Assembly: GCA_024641135.1 (NCBI GenBank)
Contig: JAHEDS010000015.1
Location: 1-38,931 of the forward strand
Source: Flavobacteriales bacterium
GTDB lineage: Bacteria; Bacteroidota; Bacteroidia; Flavobacteriales; Flavobacteriaceae
Reading direction: 5' to 3'
Length of the DNA stretch: 38,931 nucleotides
The number at the start of each line of letters is the position of its first letter. Position 1 is the stretch's first letter. Shown here piece after piece: positions 1 through 8,740 of the stretch. The notes under the pieces are model-generated. The model was given only the letters and a program-made list of their open reading frames with translations, did not search any database and had not been told where the DNA came from. A program made the translations under genes and the position numbers.

Positions 1-1157
1 TCAAGTGATTCTGGTATTTGTGTCGGACCTATAAGTTCTGCCGAATTTTCAGTAACATTAGCAAAGAAATTCATGGGTTCCATGGTATTATGCGCCAAGA
101 AAGGTGAACTATAAGTCCGTTCAATGATTTTAGCCGCATTTTTAAATGCTTTTTCTGGATCTCCATCTTTTCTGCTGTCCAATACATTACCTGTTTCAAG
201 AGCTAATTCCAGATTTTTTGTATGCATTTCTGAATTTTCCAATTCACTTACAACCTCCCAATTAGCTTTAATGGCACGTTTAGCTTTCATTAATTGCCAT
301 GTAGAATCTCCTACTATAGCTATGAGTTGAAGAAAACCTTTTTCATCACACCAATCCGGTTCATTTATGGTAGTATCAATAATAAAAGCATCTTTAACAC
401 CTGGCATATTTTTAATTTCCTCTTCATTAAAATCTTTAATTTTCATTCCAAATGCAGGTGGATGTTGAATCATAGCAAGCTTCATACCTTCCCGTTTAAA
501 ATCCAATCCAAAAAGCGGCTGGCCAGTGACAATTTTCGTTCCATCAACATTTTTAACACTTGTTCCAATTAATTGGAAATCCTTAATTTCTTTGAGTTCA
601 ACTTCTTTTGGAACCTCAATTCCAACAGCCTTTGAAGCTATTTCACCATAACCAATGGATCTTTCTCCATTTTTTTCTTTTATTACACCTAAAGCTGCAT
701 CTACCTCATCTACTGAAATGCCCCATTCTTTTGCCGCTGCTTCCATTAACATTCGTCTTCCTGTTGCACCAGCCAATCTTAAAGCATCCCAGCTCAATCT
801 AATGGACAAACTTCCGCCAGCAAATTGATTTTGATAAAATCCTGTATTTAAAGGAGCTTGTTCAACAACCACATTTTTCCAATCGACATCCAATTCTTCA
901 GCTACAATCATTGGCATTGATGTTTTGACGTTTTGTCCAATTTCAGGATTTGGAGAATAGATGGTCACTAAACCTGTGTCTCCAATTTTAATGTATCCAT
1001 TTATTTCATACCATTCATTAGGAATAGCTATCTCTTCAACTTTGGTTTCTGAAATACAGCTAGTCAACCAGTTAAATCCTATAAGCATGCCACCTCCGGC
1101 TGCTGCTGATACCTTCAAAAATGAACGACGATTATATTGTGTTATTACTTTTGTCAT
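1..1157 (-). CDS. iorB: Molybdopterin-binding large subunit of IorB-type aldehyde/isoquinoline oxidoreductase (partial, cut by left edge)
   Basis: About 385 N-terminal residues are visible; the family usually runs to 700-750, so the molybdenum-binding C-terminal half lies outside the window. The protein begins with a twin-arginine signal (R10-R11 in NRRSFLK, then a Gly/Ala-rich hydrophobic stretch) that ends in LTSC (C34), which also fits a lipobox, so it is probably Tat-exported and possibly lipid-anchored. The following sequence matches the xanthine-oxidase-fold large subunit family, including GTSVKNVDGTKIVTG. The start ATG lies 11 nt downstream of the iorA stop, implying one operon. The family hydroxylates aldehydes or N-heterocycles in the periplasm and passes electrons to a cytochrome rather than FAD; the substrate cannot be told from this fragment. 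The isoquinoline name is only a family label. Confidence 0.85.
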   Translation of the reverse strand, partial: MTKVITQYNRRSFLKVSAAAGGGMLIGFNWLTSCISETKVEEIAIPNEWYEINGYIKIGDTGLVTIYSPNPEIGQNVKTSMPMIVAEELDVDWKNVVVEQAPLNTGFYQNQFAGGSLSIRLSWDALRLAGATGRRMLMEAAAKEWGISVDEVDAALGVIKEKNGERSIGYGEIASKAVGIEVPKEVELKEIKDFQLIGTSVKNVDGTKIVTGQPLFGLDFKREGMKLAMIQHPPAFGMKIKDFNEEEIKNMPGVKDAFIIDTTINEPDWCDEKGFLQLIAIVGDSTWQLMKAKRAIKANWEVVSELENSEMHTKNLELALETGNVLDSRKDGDPEKAFKNAAKIIERTYSSPFLAHNTMEPMNFFANVTENSAELIGPTQIPESL

Positions 1158-1168
1158 GATTTCTTAGT

Positions 1169-1624
1169 TTATAGCTTTGATGCCGTTTTGATTGCTTGTT
1201 TAATTCTAACGTATGTTCCACATCTACAGATATTACCTTCCATTGCAGCATCAATATCTTCATCTGAAGGATTAGGATTGTTTTTCAACAAGGCCGCTGC
1301 AGTCATGATTTGTCCACTTTGACAATAGCCACATTGTGGAACATCATGTTCGAGCCATGCTTTTTGAACTGGATGATCACCTTCTTTTGATAGCCCTTCA
1401 ATAGTTACTATATCCATTCCCTGTAATTGGGAAACTTGTTGCATACAGCTTCGCAAAGGAGCACCATTTACATGAACGGTACAAGAGCCACATTGACCAA
1501 TACCACAGCCGTATTTTGTGCCTAAAAGGCCGAGTTGATCTCTTAAAATCCAAAGTAAAGGGGTGTCTGAATCGGCCTCAACAGAATGGATTTCACCATT
1601 AATCTTTAATTTATACGTTGACAT
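1169..1624 (-). CDS. iorA: [2Fe-2S] small subunit of IorA-type molybdenum hydroxylase
   Basis: This 151-residue protein has the two-cluster architecture of molybdenum hydroxylase small subunits. The plant-ferredoxin-type cluster is held by C40, C45, C48 and C60 (CGIGQCGSC...C) and the all-helical domain cluster by C98, C101, C133 and C135 (CGYC...CRC). Length is normal for the IorA/CoxS family. It has no signal peptide of its own, so it presumably crosses the membrane folded with the Tat-signal-bearing large subunit encoded 11 nt downstream. No FAD-binding medium subunit is adjacent, consistent with the two-subunit IorAB class that donates electrons to a cytochrome. No perfect TAnnTTTG box was found in the 98 bp upstream. 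Family assignment is firm; the physiological substrate is unknown. Confidence 0.93.
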   Translation of the reverse strand: MSTYKLKINGEIHSVEADSDTPLLWILRDQLGLLGTKYGCGIGQCGSCTVHVNGAPLRSCMQQVSQLQGMDIVTIEGLSKEGDHPVQKAWLEHDVPQCGYCQSGQIMTAAALLKNNPNPSDEDIDAAMEGNICRCGTYVRIKQAIKTASKL

Positions 1625-1722
1625 TTTTTTTAATGTTTAATTAGTAATAAAATTGATGGAAAAAAATAGGGACTTTATAAAAATAATAAAAAAAACAATG
1701 CTATCACTTGTTTAACATACAA

Positions 1723-2685
1723 TTAAGTATCGTTCAATACAAAATCTAAAGCCCTACTTTCATTATAATAAACATTTTTCTTATCTACAAAACCAACATG
1801 ACCACCATATTTTGGCATTTCCAAAAATAAATTTGAATTTTGCTTTGCTTCTTTTACCGGATAGCATTCAGAAGATAAAAAAGAATCGTTTAAAGCGTTA
1901 ATTATAAGTGTTGGAATCTTAATATTAGGAAGAAATTGTAAACAACTACTTTGTTTATAATAATCAGCGGCATCTTTAAACCCATGTGCTTTTGCAGTAT
2001 AAATATTGTCAAAATCATAAAGGGTTTTTATAGAATCTAAATCTTTTAAGCTCAATATATGAGAGAAATGTTGCTGCTTTATTTTTAGTCTGTTCACCAA
2101 ATGTTTTTTAAATCGGTCATGATACAGTATATTCTCAAAAGTATGTAATTGCTTGGCGGATCCAGCTAGGTAACAAGGTACGGAAACGGCAATGACTGCT
2201 TTGAGTTCTTTTGGAATCTCATCACGTTCACCTAAATACTTCAATACCATATTTCCTCCAAGACTAACGCCTTTAATATAAATCTCAGAATACTTTTTTG
2301 TTTTTAAGATAGATTCAATAACAGATTCCAAATCCTCCGTTGCTCCAGAATGATACGATCTATAAAGTAAATTATCACTACCACTACAACCTCTAAAATT
2401 TACACAAACCGCATCAAAGCCATTATTATTAAAAAGTTTGGCTGTACCAGTCATATAAGGTCGTTGCGCATCACCTTCCAAACCATGCAAGACAATTATG
2501 ATTTTATCTGATTTCTCTTTTGAATAACTCCAGTCTAAATCCAGAAAATCATTATCTCGCAAGGTAATACGTTCACGGTTTTGCGTTACCCCTTTTACCG
2601 TTCTAAACAATCCAGAATAGGCCGTTGAAATATGACCGTTTCTAAATAAATAAGGTGCTTTATACGTACTATTTAAAACTGGCAT
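1723..2685 (-). CDS. YheT-family alpha/beta hydrolase
   Basis: A 320-residue cytoplasmic alpha/beta hydrolase. The oxyanion-side HGLEGD lies at about residues 67-72, the nucleophile elbow is GVSLGG with S141, the probable acid is D267 (NALNDSF) and the catalytic histidine is H296 (YGGHVGF), so the triad is intact. Length and the N-terminal PYLFRNGHISTAY match the YheT/EMB8 group of predicted esterases, whose natural substrates are unknown. It is the last gene of a tilS-ade-yheT operon: only one nucleotide separates the ade stop from this start by the strand order ade then yheT. No signal peptide is visible. The fold and triad are clear; any specific reaction would be a guess. Confidence 0.88.
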   Translation of the reverse strand: MPVLNSTYKAPYLFRNGHISTAYSGLFRTVKGVTQNRERITLRDNDFLDLDWSYSKEKSDKIIIVLHGLEGDAQRPYMTGTAKLFNNNGFDAVCVNFRGCSGSDNLLYRSYHSGATEDLESVIESILKTKKYSEIYIKGVSLGGNMVLKYLGERDEIPKELKAVIAVSVPCYLAGSAKQLHTFENILYHDRFKKHLVNRLKIKQQHFSHILSLKDLDSIKTLYDFDNIYTAKAHGFKDAADYYKQSSCLQFLPNIKIPTLIINALNDSFLSSECYPVKEAKQNSNLFLEMPKYGGHVGFVDKKNVYYNESRALDFVLNDT

Positions 2686-2686
2686 A

Positions 2687-4309
2687 TTAACAAACTTCTA
2701 TAGATGTAAACTCAAATCTTCCTCCATTAAACAAGCCTTTATCGCTTAATTTTAACGAAGGAATAACTAAAAGGGCCATAAAAGATAAAGTCATGTAAGG
2801 CGCATTTAATGTACTTCCCAATTGTTTTGCCATTTTATCTAATTTGGCATAATTAATACCAACTGTTACCCCATCATCATCACTCATAATACCCGCAACC
2901 GGTAATGGAATTATTTTTTCTGTGGAATTTGAAATGGCACAAATTCCTCCTTTGTTTTCTATTATCAAATTAACCGCTTTACAAAGGGCTTCATCTGAAA
3001 CACCTACTGCAATTATATTATGAGAATCGTGCCCCACAGATGAGGCTATTGCACCTTCCTTTAAACCAAAGTTCTTAATGAAAGCAATAGATGGTTTTTG
3101 ATTTTGATACCGGTTAACCACGGTCATTTTTAAAATATCAGTTTCAGTATTCGATATTAAATTGTTGCTTTCAATAAAACTATCCGCATGTATTTCGTTT
3201 GTAACCAATTGCCCCTCTAAAGCTTCAATTACCCTAATTTTAGTAGCTTTAGATTCGAATCTAAAATCGGAAATCTTCTTTTTATCTGTTTTAAAATTAT
3301 TAAGCACTTTAAAAGAAACTGGCTTTATTTTGGATATACCTTTATCAAAAACCAATTCTCCATTTATATATGTTTGTAGTGTTTTAAAATCAATCAAATC
3401 TTCAATTACAATAAAATCGGCATTATCCCCTTCTTTAAGTAATCCAACATCCAAGTTATAATGTTTTACAGGATTGATACATGCTACTTGTAACACCTTA
3501 AAAATATCGAAGCCTTTAACCATCGCTCTAGCGCATAATTTGTTGATGTGATTTAATAATAAATCATCAGGATGCTTATCATCACTACAAAACATCATGT
3601 TTTCAAAATGTTCTGGCAATAAATCTATTAAAGCTTCATAGTTTTTAGCGGCACTTCCCTCGCGAATCAAAACTTTCATGCCTTTTTGAAGTTTTTCTAA
3701 GCCCTCCTCATAAGTAAAACATTCGTGATCTGTTGATATGCCTGCATTGATATATTTAGTAATATCGTCACCTCTTAATCCTGGGGCATGACCATCAATA
3801 GGTTTATTGTAATATTTTGCCCACGCTATTTTTTTTAAAACCTCATCATCATCATGTAGAACCCCTGGGTAATTCATCATTTCGGTTAAATATTTAATAT
3901 CCGGATTTTGAAGTAATTCTTTTACATCTTCTGAATCAATGATGGCTCCGGCCGATTCAAAACTTGTTGCAGGAACACATGAAGGTGCTCCAAAATTGAA
4001 TTTAAATGGCACTTTTTTACCGTTTTCAATCATAAACTCTACACCTTCAATACCCAACACATTCGCAATTTCATGAGGGTCTGAAACTGTAGCAACGGTG
4101 CCATGTTTAACAGCTAATCGTGCAAATTCACTGGGCACTAACATGGAACTTTCTATATGAATATGAGCATCCACAAAACCTGGCATGATATAATGATTTA
4201 CGTCATGATCTTTTTCTTGAATTGAAATAATCCTTCCATCTTTAAAAGTGATTTCACCTTTATAAATGCGTTTGTTTAATACATCAACTATTTGTCCTTG
4301 AAGCTTCAT
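2687..4309 (-). CDS. ade: Adenine deaminase
   Basis: A 540-residue amidohydrolase that matches the full length of bacterial Ade/YicP, which hydrolyses adenine to hypoxanthine and ammonia in purine salvage. Metal-binding residues are visible: H49 and H51 in [14 protein letters not shown]174 in DGHAPGL, H195 in STDHECF and D243 in [10 protein letters not shown]143 in LTEMMNYPG is also typical of the family. The C-terminal half carries the adenine deaminase-specific domain ([24 protein letters not shown]). Its ATG follows the tilS stop with no gap (TAAATG junction), so translation is likely coupled to tilS. The neighbouring yheT start is one nucleotide past its stop. Bacterial Ade usually needs Mn or Fe; that is family knowledge. 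Confidence 0.95.
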   Translation of the reverse strand: MKLQGQIVDVLNKRIYKGEITFKDGRIISIQEKDHDVNHYIMPGFVDAHIHIESSMLVPSEFARLAVKHGTVATVSDPHEIANVLGIEGVEFMIENGKKVPFKFNFGAPSCVPATSFESAGAIIDSEDVKELLQNPDIKYLTEMMNYPGVLHDDDEVLKKIAWAKYYNKPIDGHAPGLRGDDITKYINAGISTDHECFTYEEGLEKLQKGMKVLIREGSAAKNYEALIDLLPEHFENMMFCSDDKHPDDLLLNHINKLCARAMVKGFDIFKVLQVACINPVKHYNLDVGLLKEGDNADFIVIEDLIDFKTLQTYINGELVFDKGISKIKPVSFKVLNNFKTDKKKISDFRFESKATKIRVIEALEGQLVTNEIHADSFIESNNLISNTETDILKMTVVNRYQNQKPSIAFIKNFGLKEGAIASSVGHDSHNIIAVGVSDEALCKAVNLIIENKGGICAISNSTEKIIPLPVAGIMSDDDGVTVGINYAKLDKMAKQLGSTLNAPYMTLSFMALLVIPSLKLSDKGLFNGGRFEFTSIEVC

Positions 4310-5623
4310 TTATTTTATTTCAAATTTCAAAATCTCTTTAGTGTTTTCCGTAACTTTAAATCGATCATCAGCACGTTTTCCAAGAACCCATACAATAGAA
4401 TCTTCTGAACATAACAACCATATCTTTTCTTTATCTATTAAAGAGAGTTTCTCATCTTTCAAATACTTACTTAACTTCTTTTTACCCTTCATACCTAAAG
4501 GAAAAAAATAGTCTCCTTCTTCCCATTTTCTCAATGATAGCGGAAATTTTATTTTTTTCTTATCTATATAAATAATATTTGAATGCGTATTTTCTATCTT
4601 AGAAACCTTTTTAAAACATAATGTTCCCAACTGTATCTGGAATTTCGTGTCTTTTTCAGATAGTAAAAAAGGTCCATTATTTTCTTCAGTGATTAATTCT
4701 TTTAAAATCAAAACATCTCTATCTTTTAATAATCTATGTGACGATGAAAACACCTGTTTGCCTGATTGTGCATCAAGTAAGTTGAGAACATCATTCCATT
4801 CTGAAAATCCGTAGTCTTTTAAAAATTCATGCAGATAAGCTTTTGGGTTATTGAGCTTTTTAAACTCTCCCACCTTAAAACGAATTTCTGTGGCGTCTAT
4901 TGAAATAATCGCCCTTTTTAATACAGCATTTAAACTTTCTTCTACAATATCTGCTGTATCATTCAAATTTTCTAAAGTTGTTTGAAAATTTTGAAGCAAA
5001 TTTGGGTTAATATCTTTTAACACAGGTATAACATCAAGGCGTAATTTATTGCGCAGATACTTGGTTAATGCATTACTACTGTCGTCTCGCCACTTTAATT
5101 TATTTTCTCGCGCATAAACTTCAATTGTTTCTCTTGAAAAGGCTAATAATGGCCTTACTACATTCTCATTCACTTCCGGAATTCCTGTTAATCCATCAAG
5201 ACCTGTACCGCGTGTTAAATTGATTAAAAAAGTTTCTAAATTATCATCTGCATGATGCGCTGTTAAAATATAATCAAATCCTAATTGCTCTGAAAGTTCC
5301 TGAAACCAATGATAACGTAAATCGCGTGCTGCCATTTGAATTGACACCTTATGCTCTTCGGCGTAAGCTTTGGTATCAAAGCTTTCCACAAAAACCTCTA
5401 AATCCAATTCTTCTGCAAGCTGAAAAACAAAATCTTCATCCGCATCACTCTCATCACCTCTAAGGTTAAAATTACAATGCGCTAAAGCAAAATTCAATTT
5501 TAATTGATGACATAAATTTGTAAGAACCACACTATCCATACCGCCAGAAATAGCAAGAAGAAGTCTACTTGTGGTTAAAAACGGAAACTTAGTTAATATA
5601 TGATTTTGGAATTGGTCCATCAT
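4310..5623 (-). CDS. tilS: tRNA(Ile)-lysidine synthetase
   Basis: TilS adds lysine to C34 of the tRNA-Ile CAU anticodon in an ATP-dependent reaction, switching it from Met to Ile decoding, and is normally essential. The 437-residue protein has the N-type ATP-pyrophosphatase P-loop SGGMDS at 26-31, followed by AHCNFNLRGDESDADEDF and LTAHHADDNLETF, both characteristic of TilS, and a C-terminal domain with PLSLRKWEEGDYFFPLGMKG, which is the family's substrate-binding region. Two ATG codons are in tandem (5621-5623 and 5618-5620). A perfect -7 box TATATTTG ends only 4 nt before the first ATG, so the message may be leaderless. It heads the operon tilS-ade-yheT and diverges from the sigma-like gene. 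Confidence 0.95.
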   Translation of the reverse strand: MMDQFQNHILTKFPFLTTSRLLLAISGGMDSVVLTNLCHQLKLNFALAHCNFNLRGDESDADEDFVFQLAEELDLEVFVESFDTKAYAEEHKVSIQMAARDLRYHWFQELSEQLGFDYILTAHHADDNLETFLINLTRGTGLDGLTGIPEVNENVVRPLLAFSRETIEVYARENKLKWRDDSSNALTKYLRNKLRLDVIPVLKDINPNLLQNFQTTLENLNDTADIVEESLNAVLKRAIISIDATEIRFKVGEFKKLNNPKAYLHEFLKDYGFSEWNDVLNLLDAQSGKQVFSSSHRLLKDRDVLILKELITEENNGPFLLSEKDTKFQIQLGTLCFKKVSKIENTHSNIIYIDKKKIKFPLSLRKWEEGDYFFPLGMKGKKKLSKYLKDEKLSLIDKEKIWLLCSEDSIVWVLGKRADDRFKVTENTKEILKFEIK

Positions 5624-5627
5624 ATTT

Positions 5628-5635
5628 CAAATATA
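5628..5635 (-). promoter_or_regulatory. -7 promoter element TATATTTG for the tilS operon
   Basis: Perfect match to the Bacteroidota housekeeping -7 consensus TAnnTTTG. It ends 4 nt before the first tilS ATG, so the predicted transcription start would fall at or next to the start codon. No TTG is seen at the usual -33 distance. Confidence 0.55.
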
Positions 5636-5747
5636 CAACATTGATTAAAGAAATGAACACCGAGATATTATTATAAAATGATATTAATCATGTATTATTT
5701 TTTAAAATTGAAGTACCTTAAAAGAGTAAATTTTAAATACCATTATT

Positions 5748-6440
5748 ATGTGTTCAATAGAAAATATTAACGATAAAGCCACAAAAATGGCATTTGATAA
5801 ACGAGTGATTTCTGCAACACAACAGATACATCCATATATTAAACACCGGCTTTATTTAGGAGAGTCTATGAGAATTATACCAAAAAACATGTACACCTCA
5901 AACGGAGTAATTGACGAAAGTATTGCTCAATTTTATGAAGGTGGGTATGATATTGACAGTGATGTTTCTACAATAAAAATTAAACTGTTCAAAATTGTAA
6001 GCAATTACTTAGATTCTATTTTTAAAAAAGAAGCTTTTCATAAAAATACGGTAAGCACCAACGATATTCTTGAAGAAGAACTTGATGAACTTGAAGAGCA
6101 TTATACCATGAATGCCGACTGGGATATTGTAATGAATGAAGAATTAAACGATATTTCATATAAACAAGACCACAAACATAAGCACTTGTTTTTGTATGAT
6201 GACCATGAAAATTCTGTTTTGAATGCCTTCGATATAGAAGAGATTGAATCTAAAAGATCGAGCGAACTTTTAGGAAGTCTATATAGTTGGTTACCATTAA
6301 ATGTTTCTAATATAATAGACTTATTAATATTTGGAAAATTGAACTTTGAAGAAATTTCAAAGGTTAAAAATATTGAGTTAAAACGGGTGGAATATATTTA
6401 TGAAGAAGTAAAAAATAAGTTTAAAGATCATTTAGATTAA
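5748..6440 (+). CDS. Atypical sigma-70-like protein (putative, function unproven)
   Basis: A 230-residue acidic, soluble protein. I do not recognise a named gene. Two segments recall a divergent sigma factor: residues about 40-95 (IIPKNMYTSNGVIDESIAQFY, then a helix IKLFKIVSNYLDSIF) resemble a degenerate region 2. Residues about 180-228 (SWLPLNVSNIIDLL, FGKLNFEEISKVKNIELKRVE) have the spacing of a region 4 helix-turn-helix, in which FEEISKVKNI would correspond to the 'YEEIAEILGI' part. Between them is an acidic linker rich in Asp/Glu and His. It starts divergently from tilS; its TAA overlaps the convergent pabB stop within the same TTAA. Similar uncharacterised proteins seem to me to occur in flavobacteria. 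It could equally be a non-sigma HTH protein. Confidence 0.45.
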   Translation: MCSIENINDKATKMAFDKRVISATQQIHPYIKHRLYLGESMRIIPKNMYTSNGVIDESIAQFYEGGYDIDSDVSTIKIKLFKIVSNYLDSIFKKEAFHKNTVSTNDILEEELDELEEHYTMNADWDIVMNEELNDISYKQDHKHKHLFLYDDHENSVLNAFDIEEIESKRSSELLGSLYSWLPLNVSNIIDLLIFGKLNFEEISKVKNIELKRVEYIYEEVKNKFKDHLD

Positions 6441-7729
6441 TTTTCTAGAACTTCGCGCATTGCTTTAGCTTTAACTAAACATTCTTCATATTCTTTTAAT
6501 GGGTCGCTTTTAGCTGTGATGGCCCCACCAACAGAATAGGATACATATTTATTGGTTTCATTATACAAAATACTACGTATAACTACATTGAAATCAAAAT
6601 CGCCTTCTGGTGAAAAATAGCCCACAGCTCCTGAGTATAAACCCCGTTTAGTTTCCTCTAGTTCTTCAATGATATTCATGGCAGAAATTTTTGGAGCTCC
6701 CGTCATACTTCCCATTGGAAACGTACTTTTTAATACATCAACCGGATGCACATTTTTATCGATTTGAGATGTCACTGTTGATATCATTTGATGCACTTGC
6801 TTAAAAGTGTAAACTTTGCATAATTCTTCAACTCTTACACTCCCTTTTATCGCTGTTTTTGATAAATCATTTCGCATTAAGTCCAAAATCATAATATTCT
6901 CGCTTCGCTCCTTTTCATCTTCAAATAATGCCAATTTTAACTTTGCATCTTCTTTTAAATTTTCAGATCGCTTTGAGGTCCCTTTTATGGGTTGCGCAAT
7001 TATATTGTTATCTTGTTTTTTTAAATAACGCTCGGGCGAAGCCGATAATAAATATAATTCTTTAAGCTTTAAAAAAGTGGCAAAAGGTGGCTTAGAAATA
7101 TTGTTGAGTTTAAAATATGTCTCTAATGGATTAATCAAGGTGTCTTCAGCATAAAATTCCTGACAAAAATTAGCTTCATATATATCGCCTCGATGGATAT
7201 GCTCTAATACCGTATTGACTTTTTCAAAATATTCATCTTTGTGGATGCGCAATTTAATTTTGATTGGTTCTTCAGTTTTTTCAAAAGTTTTTAAACTGGT
7301 CTTTTCTATCTCATTTAAATCATTTTCAAAATCATTTTTATAAGCTTCTATATAAAGTACCACAACTTCATTTCCTTTAAATAAAAAGATTTTTTTTGGT
7401 TGAAAGAAATACAATTCAGGAAACTGAAGGCCATCAAAATTATTAGAATATAAATTTTCGACATCATTTTTTAAATCATAAGTTAAATAGCCAAATATCC
7501 AATCTTTACAATTAGACTGGTAGTGTTTCAGATTATTAAAAGCATGATGATAATCTGATTGAATACTGTTTACAGAATCAACAGCCAAAATAGCTTCAAA
7601 ACTAGTATATGATTGCAAATAATTATTTGAATCCAACCAAACTACTTCTTTAAACCGTTGACTCCAGACCAGTAATTTTTGTTTGAATTGTTCTGGATTA
7701 TCAACTTTATGGGTGTACTTTGTTCTCAA
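6437..7729 (-). CDS. pabB: Aminodeoxychorismate synthase component I (chorismate-binding)
   Basis: A 430-residue member of the chorismate-utilising TrpE/PabB family; PabB makes 4-amino-4-deoxychorismate for folate. Diagnostic motifs are PIKGT at 247-251 with K249 (the lysine that marks PabB-type enzymes), ERSENIMILDLMRNDL at 274-289, and GSMTGAPK at 340-347. The start is TTG (7727-7729): an upstream ATG at 7731-7733 is out of frame, and the N-terminus MRTKYTHKVDNPEQF followed by EVVWLDSNN looks like that of flavobacterial homologues. No pabA or pabC is adjacent, so the glutaminase partner must be encoded elsewhere. The stop shares the TTAA at 6437-6440 with the convergent sigma-like gene. TrpE is less likely because of the lysine and absence of trp genes. 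Confidence 0.9.
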   Translation of the reverse strand: MRTKYTHKVDNPEQFKQKLLVWSQRFKEVVWLDSNNYLQSYTSFEAILAVDSVNSIQSDYHHAFNNLKHYQSNCKDWIFGYLTYDLKNDVENLYSNNFDGLQFPELYFFQPKKIFLFKGNEVVVLYIEAYKNDFENDLNEIEKTSLKTFEKTEEPIKIKLRIHKDEYFEKVNTVLEHIHRGDIYEANFCQEFYAEDTLINPLETYFKLNNISKPPFATFLKLKELYLLSASPERYLKKQDNNIIAQPIKGTSKRSENLKEDAKLKLALFEDEKERSENIMILDLMRNDLSKTAIKGSVRVEELCKVYTFKQVHQMISTVTSQIDKNVHPVDVLKSTFPMGSMTGAPKISAMNIIEELEETKRGLYSGAVGYFSPEGDFDFNVVIRSILYNETNKYVSYSVGGAITAKSDPLKEYEECLVKAKAMREVLEN

Positions 7730-7808
7730 TCATTAATTTTATAGGGTAAAGTTAGTTAGATTCCTTAAAAAATTACAAATTTTGCATATTAGTTTTAATA
7801 AAGATTCC

Positions 7809-8699
7809 ATGTATATTTTAGAAAACAAAACCCTAAAAATTGCTGTTAAAAAAATTGGCGCTGAATTATGTCAAATTACATCGGTTAAGAACAAGAATGA
7901 ATTTATGTGGGATGCCAACCCAGCTATCTGGGGAAATCACGCTCCTAATTTATTCCCTATTATAGGGGCTTTAAAAGAGGATTCTTATTTTTTTGAAAAT
8001 AAAAAATATACACTTAATAAGCATGGCTTCATTAGAAATAATAAAGACATTCAATTAGTTGAACAAACTAAAAACAGTCTTACTTTCAAACTACTTTATA
8101 ATGAATCTACTTTAAAATCCTATCCATTTAAATTTGAATTTTATATAACTTATAAACTCACGGACAACTTCATCGAGGTTATTCATAAAGTCAATAATTG
8201 CGATGTAAAACCAATATATTTTTCACTTGGCGGTCACCCTGCATTTAAATGTCCTGTATATACTGATGAAAATTATAACGACTATTTTTTAGAGTTTGAA
8301 CAGGAAGAAAACTCTCTTAGACATTTAATTAACATGGAAAATGGGTTAATTTCTTCAAGGACCCAACCCGTTTTTAATAACGGGCAAACCATTCATTTAA
8401 AGCATGATTTGTTTAATGAAGACGCCTTAGTTTTTAAAGATTTAAAATCAAGAAAGATTACATTAAAAAGTATTACTCATGGAAATATTCTTTCTTTAAA
8501 TTTTGAAAAATTTCCTTATTTTGGAATTTGGGCTAAACCTAATGGAAATTATGTATGTCTTGAACCATGGCTTGGTATTGCCGATCATGAAGGTACAAAT
8601 CAAAACTTTACAACAAAAGAAGGCATTTTAACATTAGAAGCTAATAAAACCTTTACTGCAAAGTATAGTATTGAAATTGACAACAAACATCTCTTTTAA
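7809..8699 (+). CDS. Aldose 1-epimerase family protein (LacX-like)
   Basis: Galactose-mutarotase-fold protein of 296 residues from the preferred start. A TTG-initiated reading at 7782 would add nine residues, but ATG 7809 gives the typical family N-terminus MYILENKTLKIAVKKIGAEL. Family features are GAELCQITSVKNKNEFMWDA near the N-terminus, HGFIRN around residues 75-80, FSLGGHPAFKCP around 145-155 with the histidine expected in the active site, and EPWLGIADHE in the C-terminal third. LacX-like members interconvert alpha and beta anomers of aldoses or hexose phosphates; the sugar is not identifiable. No signal peptide is seen. It is divergent from pabB and is followed by the helicase, which appears to have its own promoter. 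Confidence 0.87.
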   Translation: MYILENKTLKIAVKKIGAELCQITSVKNKNEFMWDANPAIWGNHAPNLFPIIGALKEDSYFFENKKYTLNKHGFIRNNKDIQLVEQTKNSLTFKLLYNESTLKSYPFKFEFYITYKLTDNFIEVIHKVNNCDVKPIYFSLGGHPAFKCPVYTDENYNDYFLEFEQEENSLRHLINMENGLISSRTQPVFNNGQTIHLKHDLFNEDALVFKDLKSRKITLKSITHGNILSLNFEKFPYFGIWAKPNGNYVCLEPWLGIADHEGTNQNFTTKEGILTLEANKTFTAKYSIEIDNKHLF

Positions 8700-8715
8700 T
8701 TAAGAATAATAGCCT

Positions 8716-8723
8716 TAACTTTG
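8716..8723 (+). promoter_or_regulatory. -7 promoter element TAACTTTG for the DEAD-box helicase
   Basis: Perfect TAnnTTTG, 17 nt before the GTG start and 16 nt after the preceding stop codon, so the helicase need not depend on read-through from the epimerase gene. No TTG at the -33 distance. Confidence 0.55.
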
Positions 8724-8740
8724 CCAGCTAAATAAGCACT

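Noticed and set aside
124-1322. Plus-strand ORFs opposite the IorAB genes
   Set aside because: Antisense shadows of two conserved minus-strand genes; their translations are hydrophobic or Ser/Leu-biased with no family pattern.
3162-3461. 99-residue plus-strand ORF
   Set aside because: Lies entirely inside the conserved adenine deaminase gene in antisense.
7782-7808. TTG extension of the LacX-like epimerase
   Set aside because: ATG 7809 gives the conserved N-terminus; the nine extra residues do not resemble the family.
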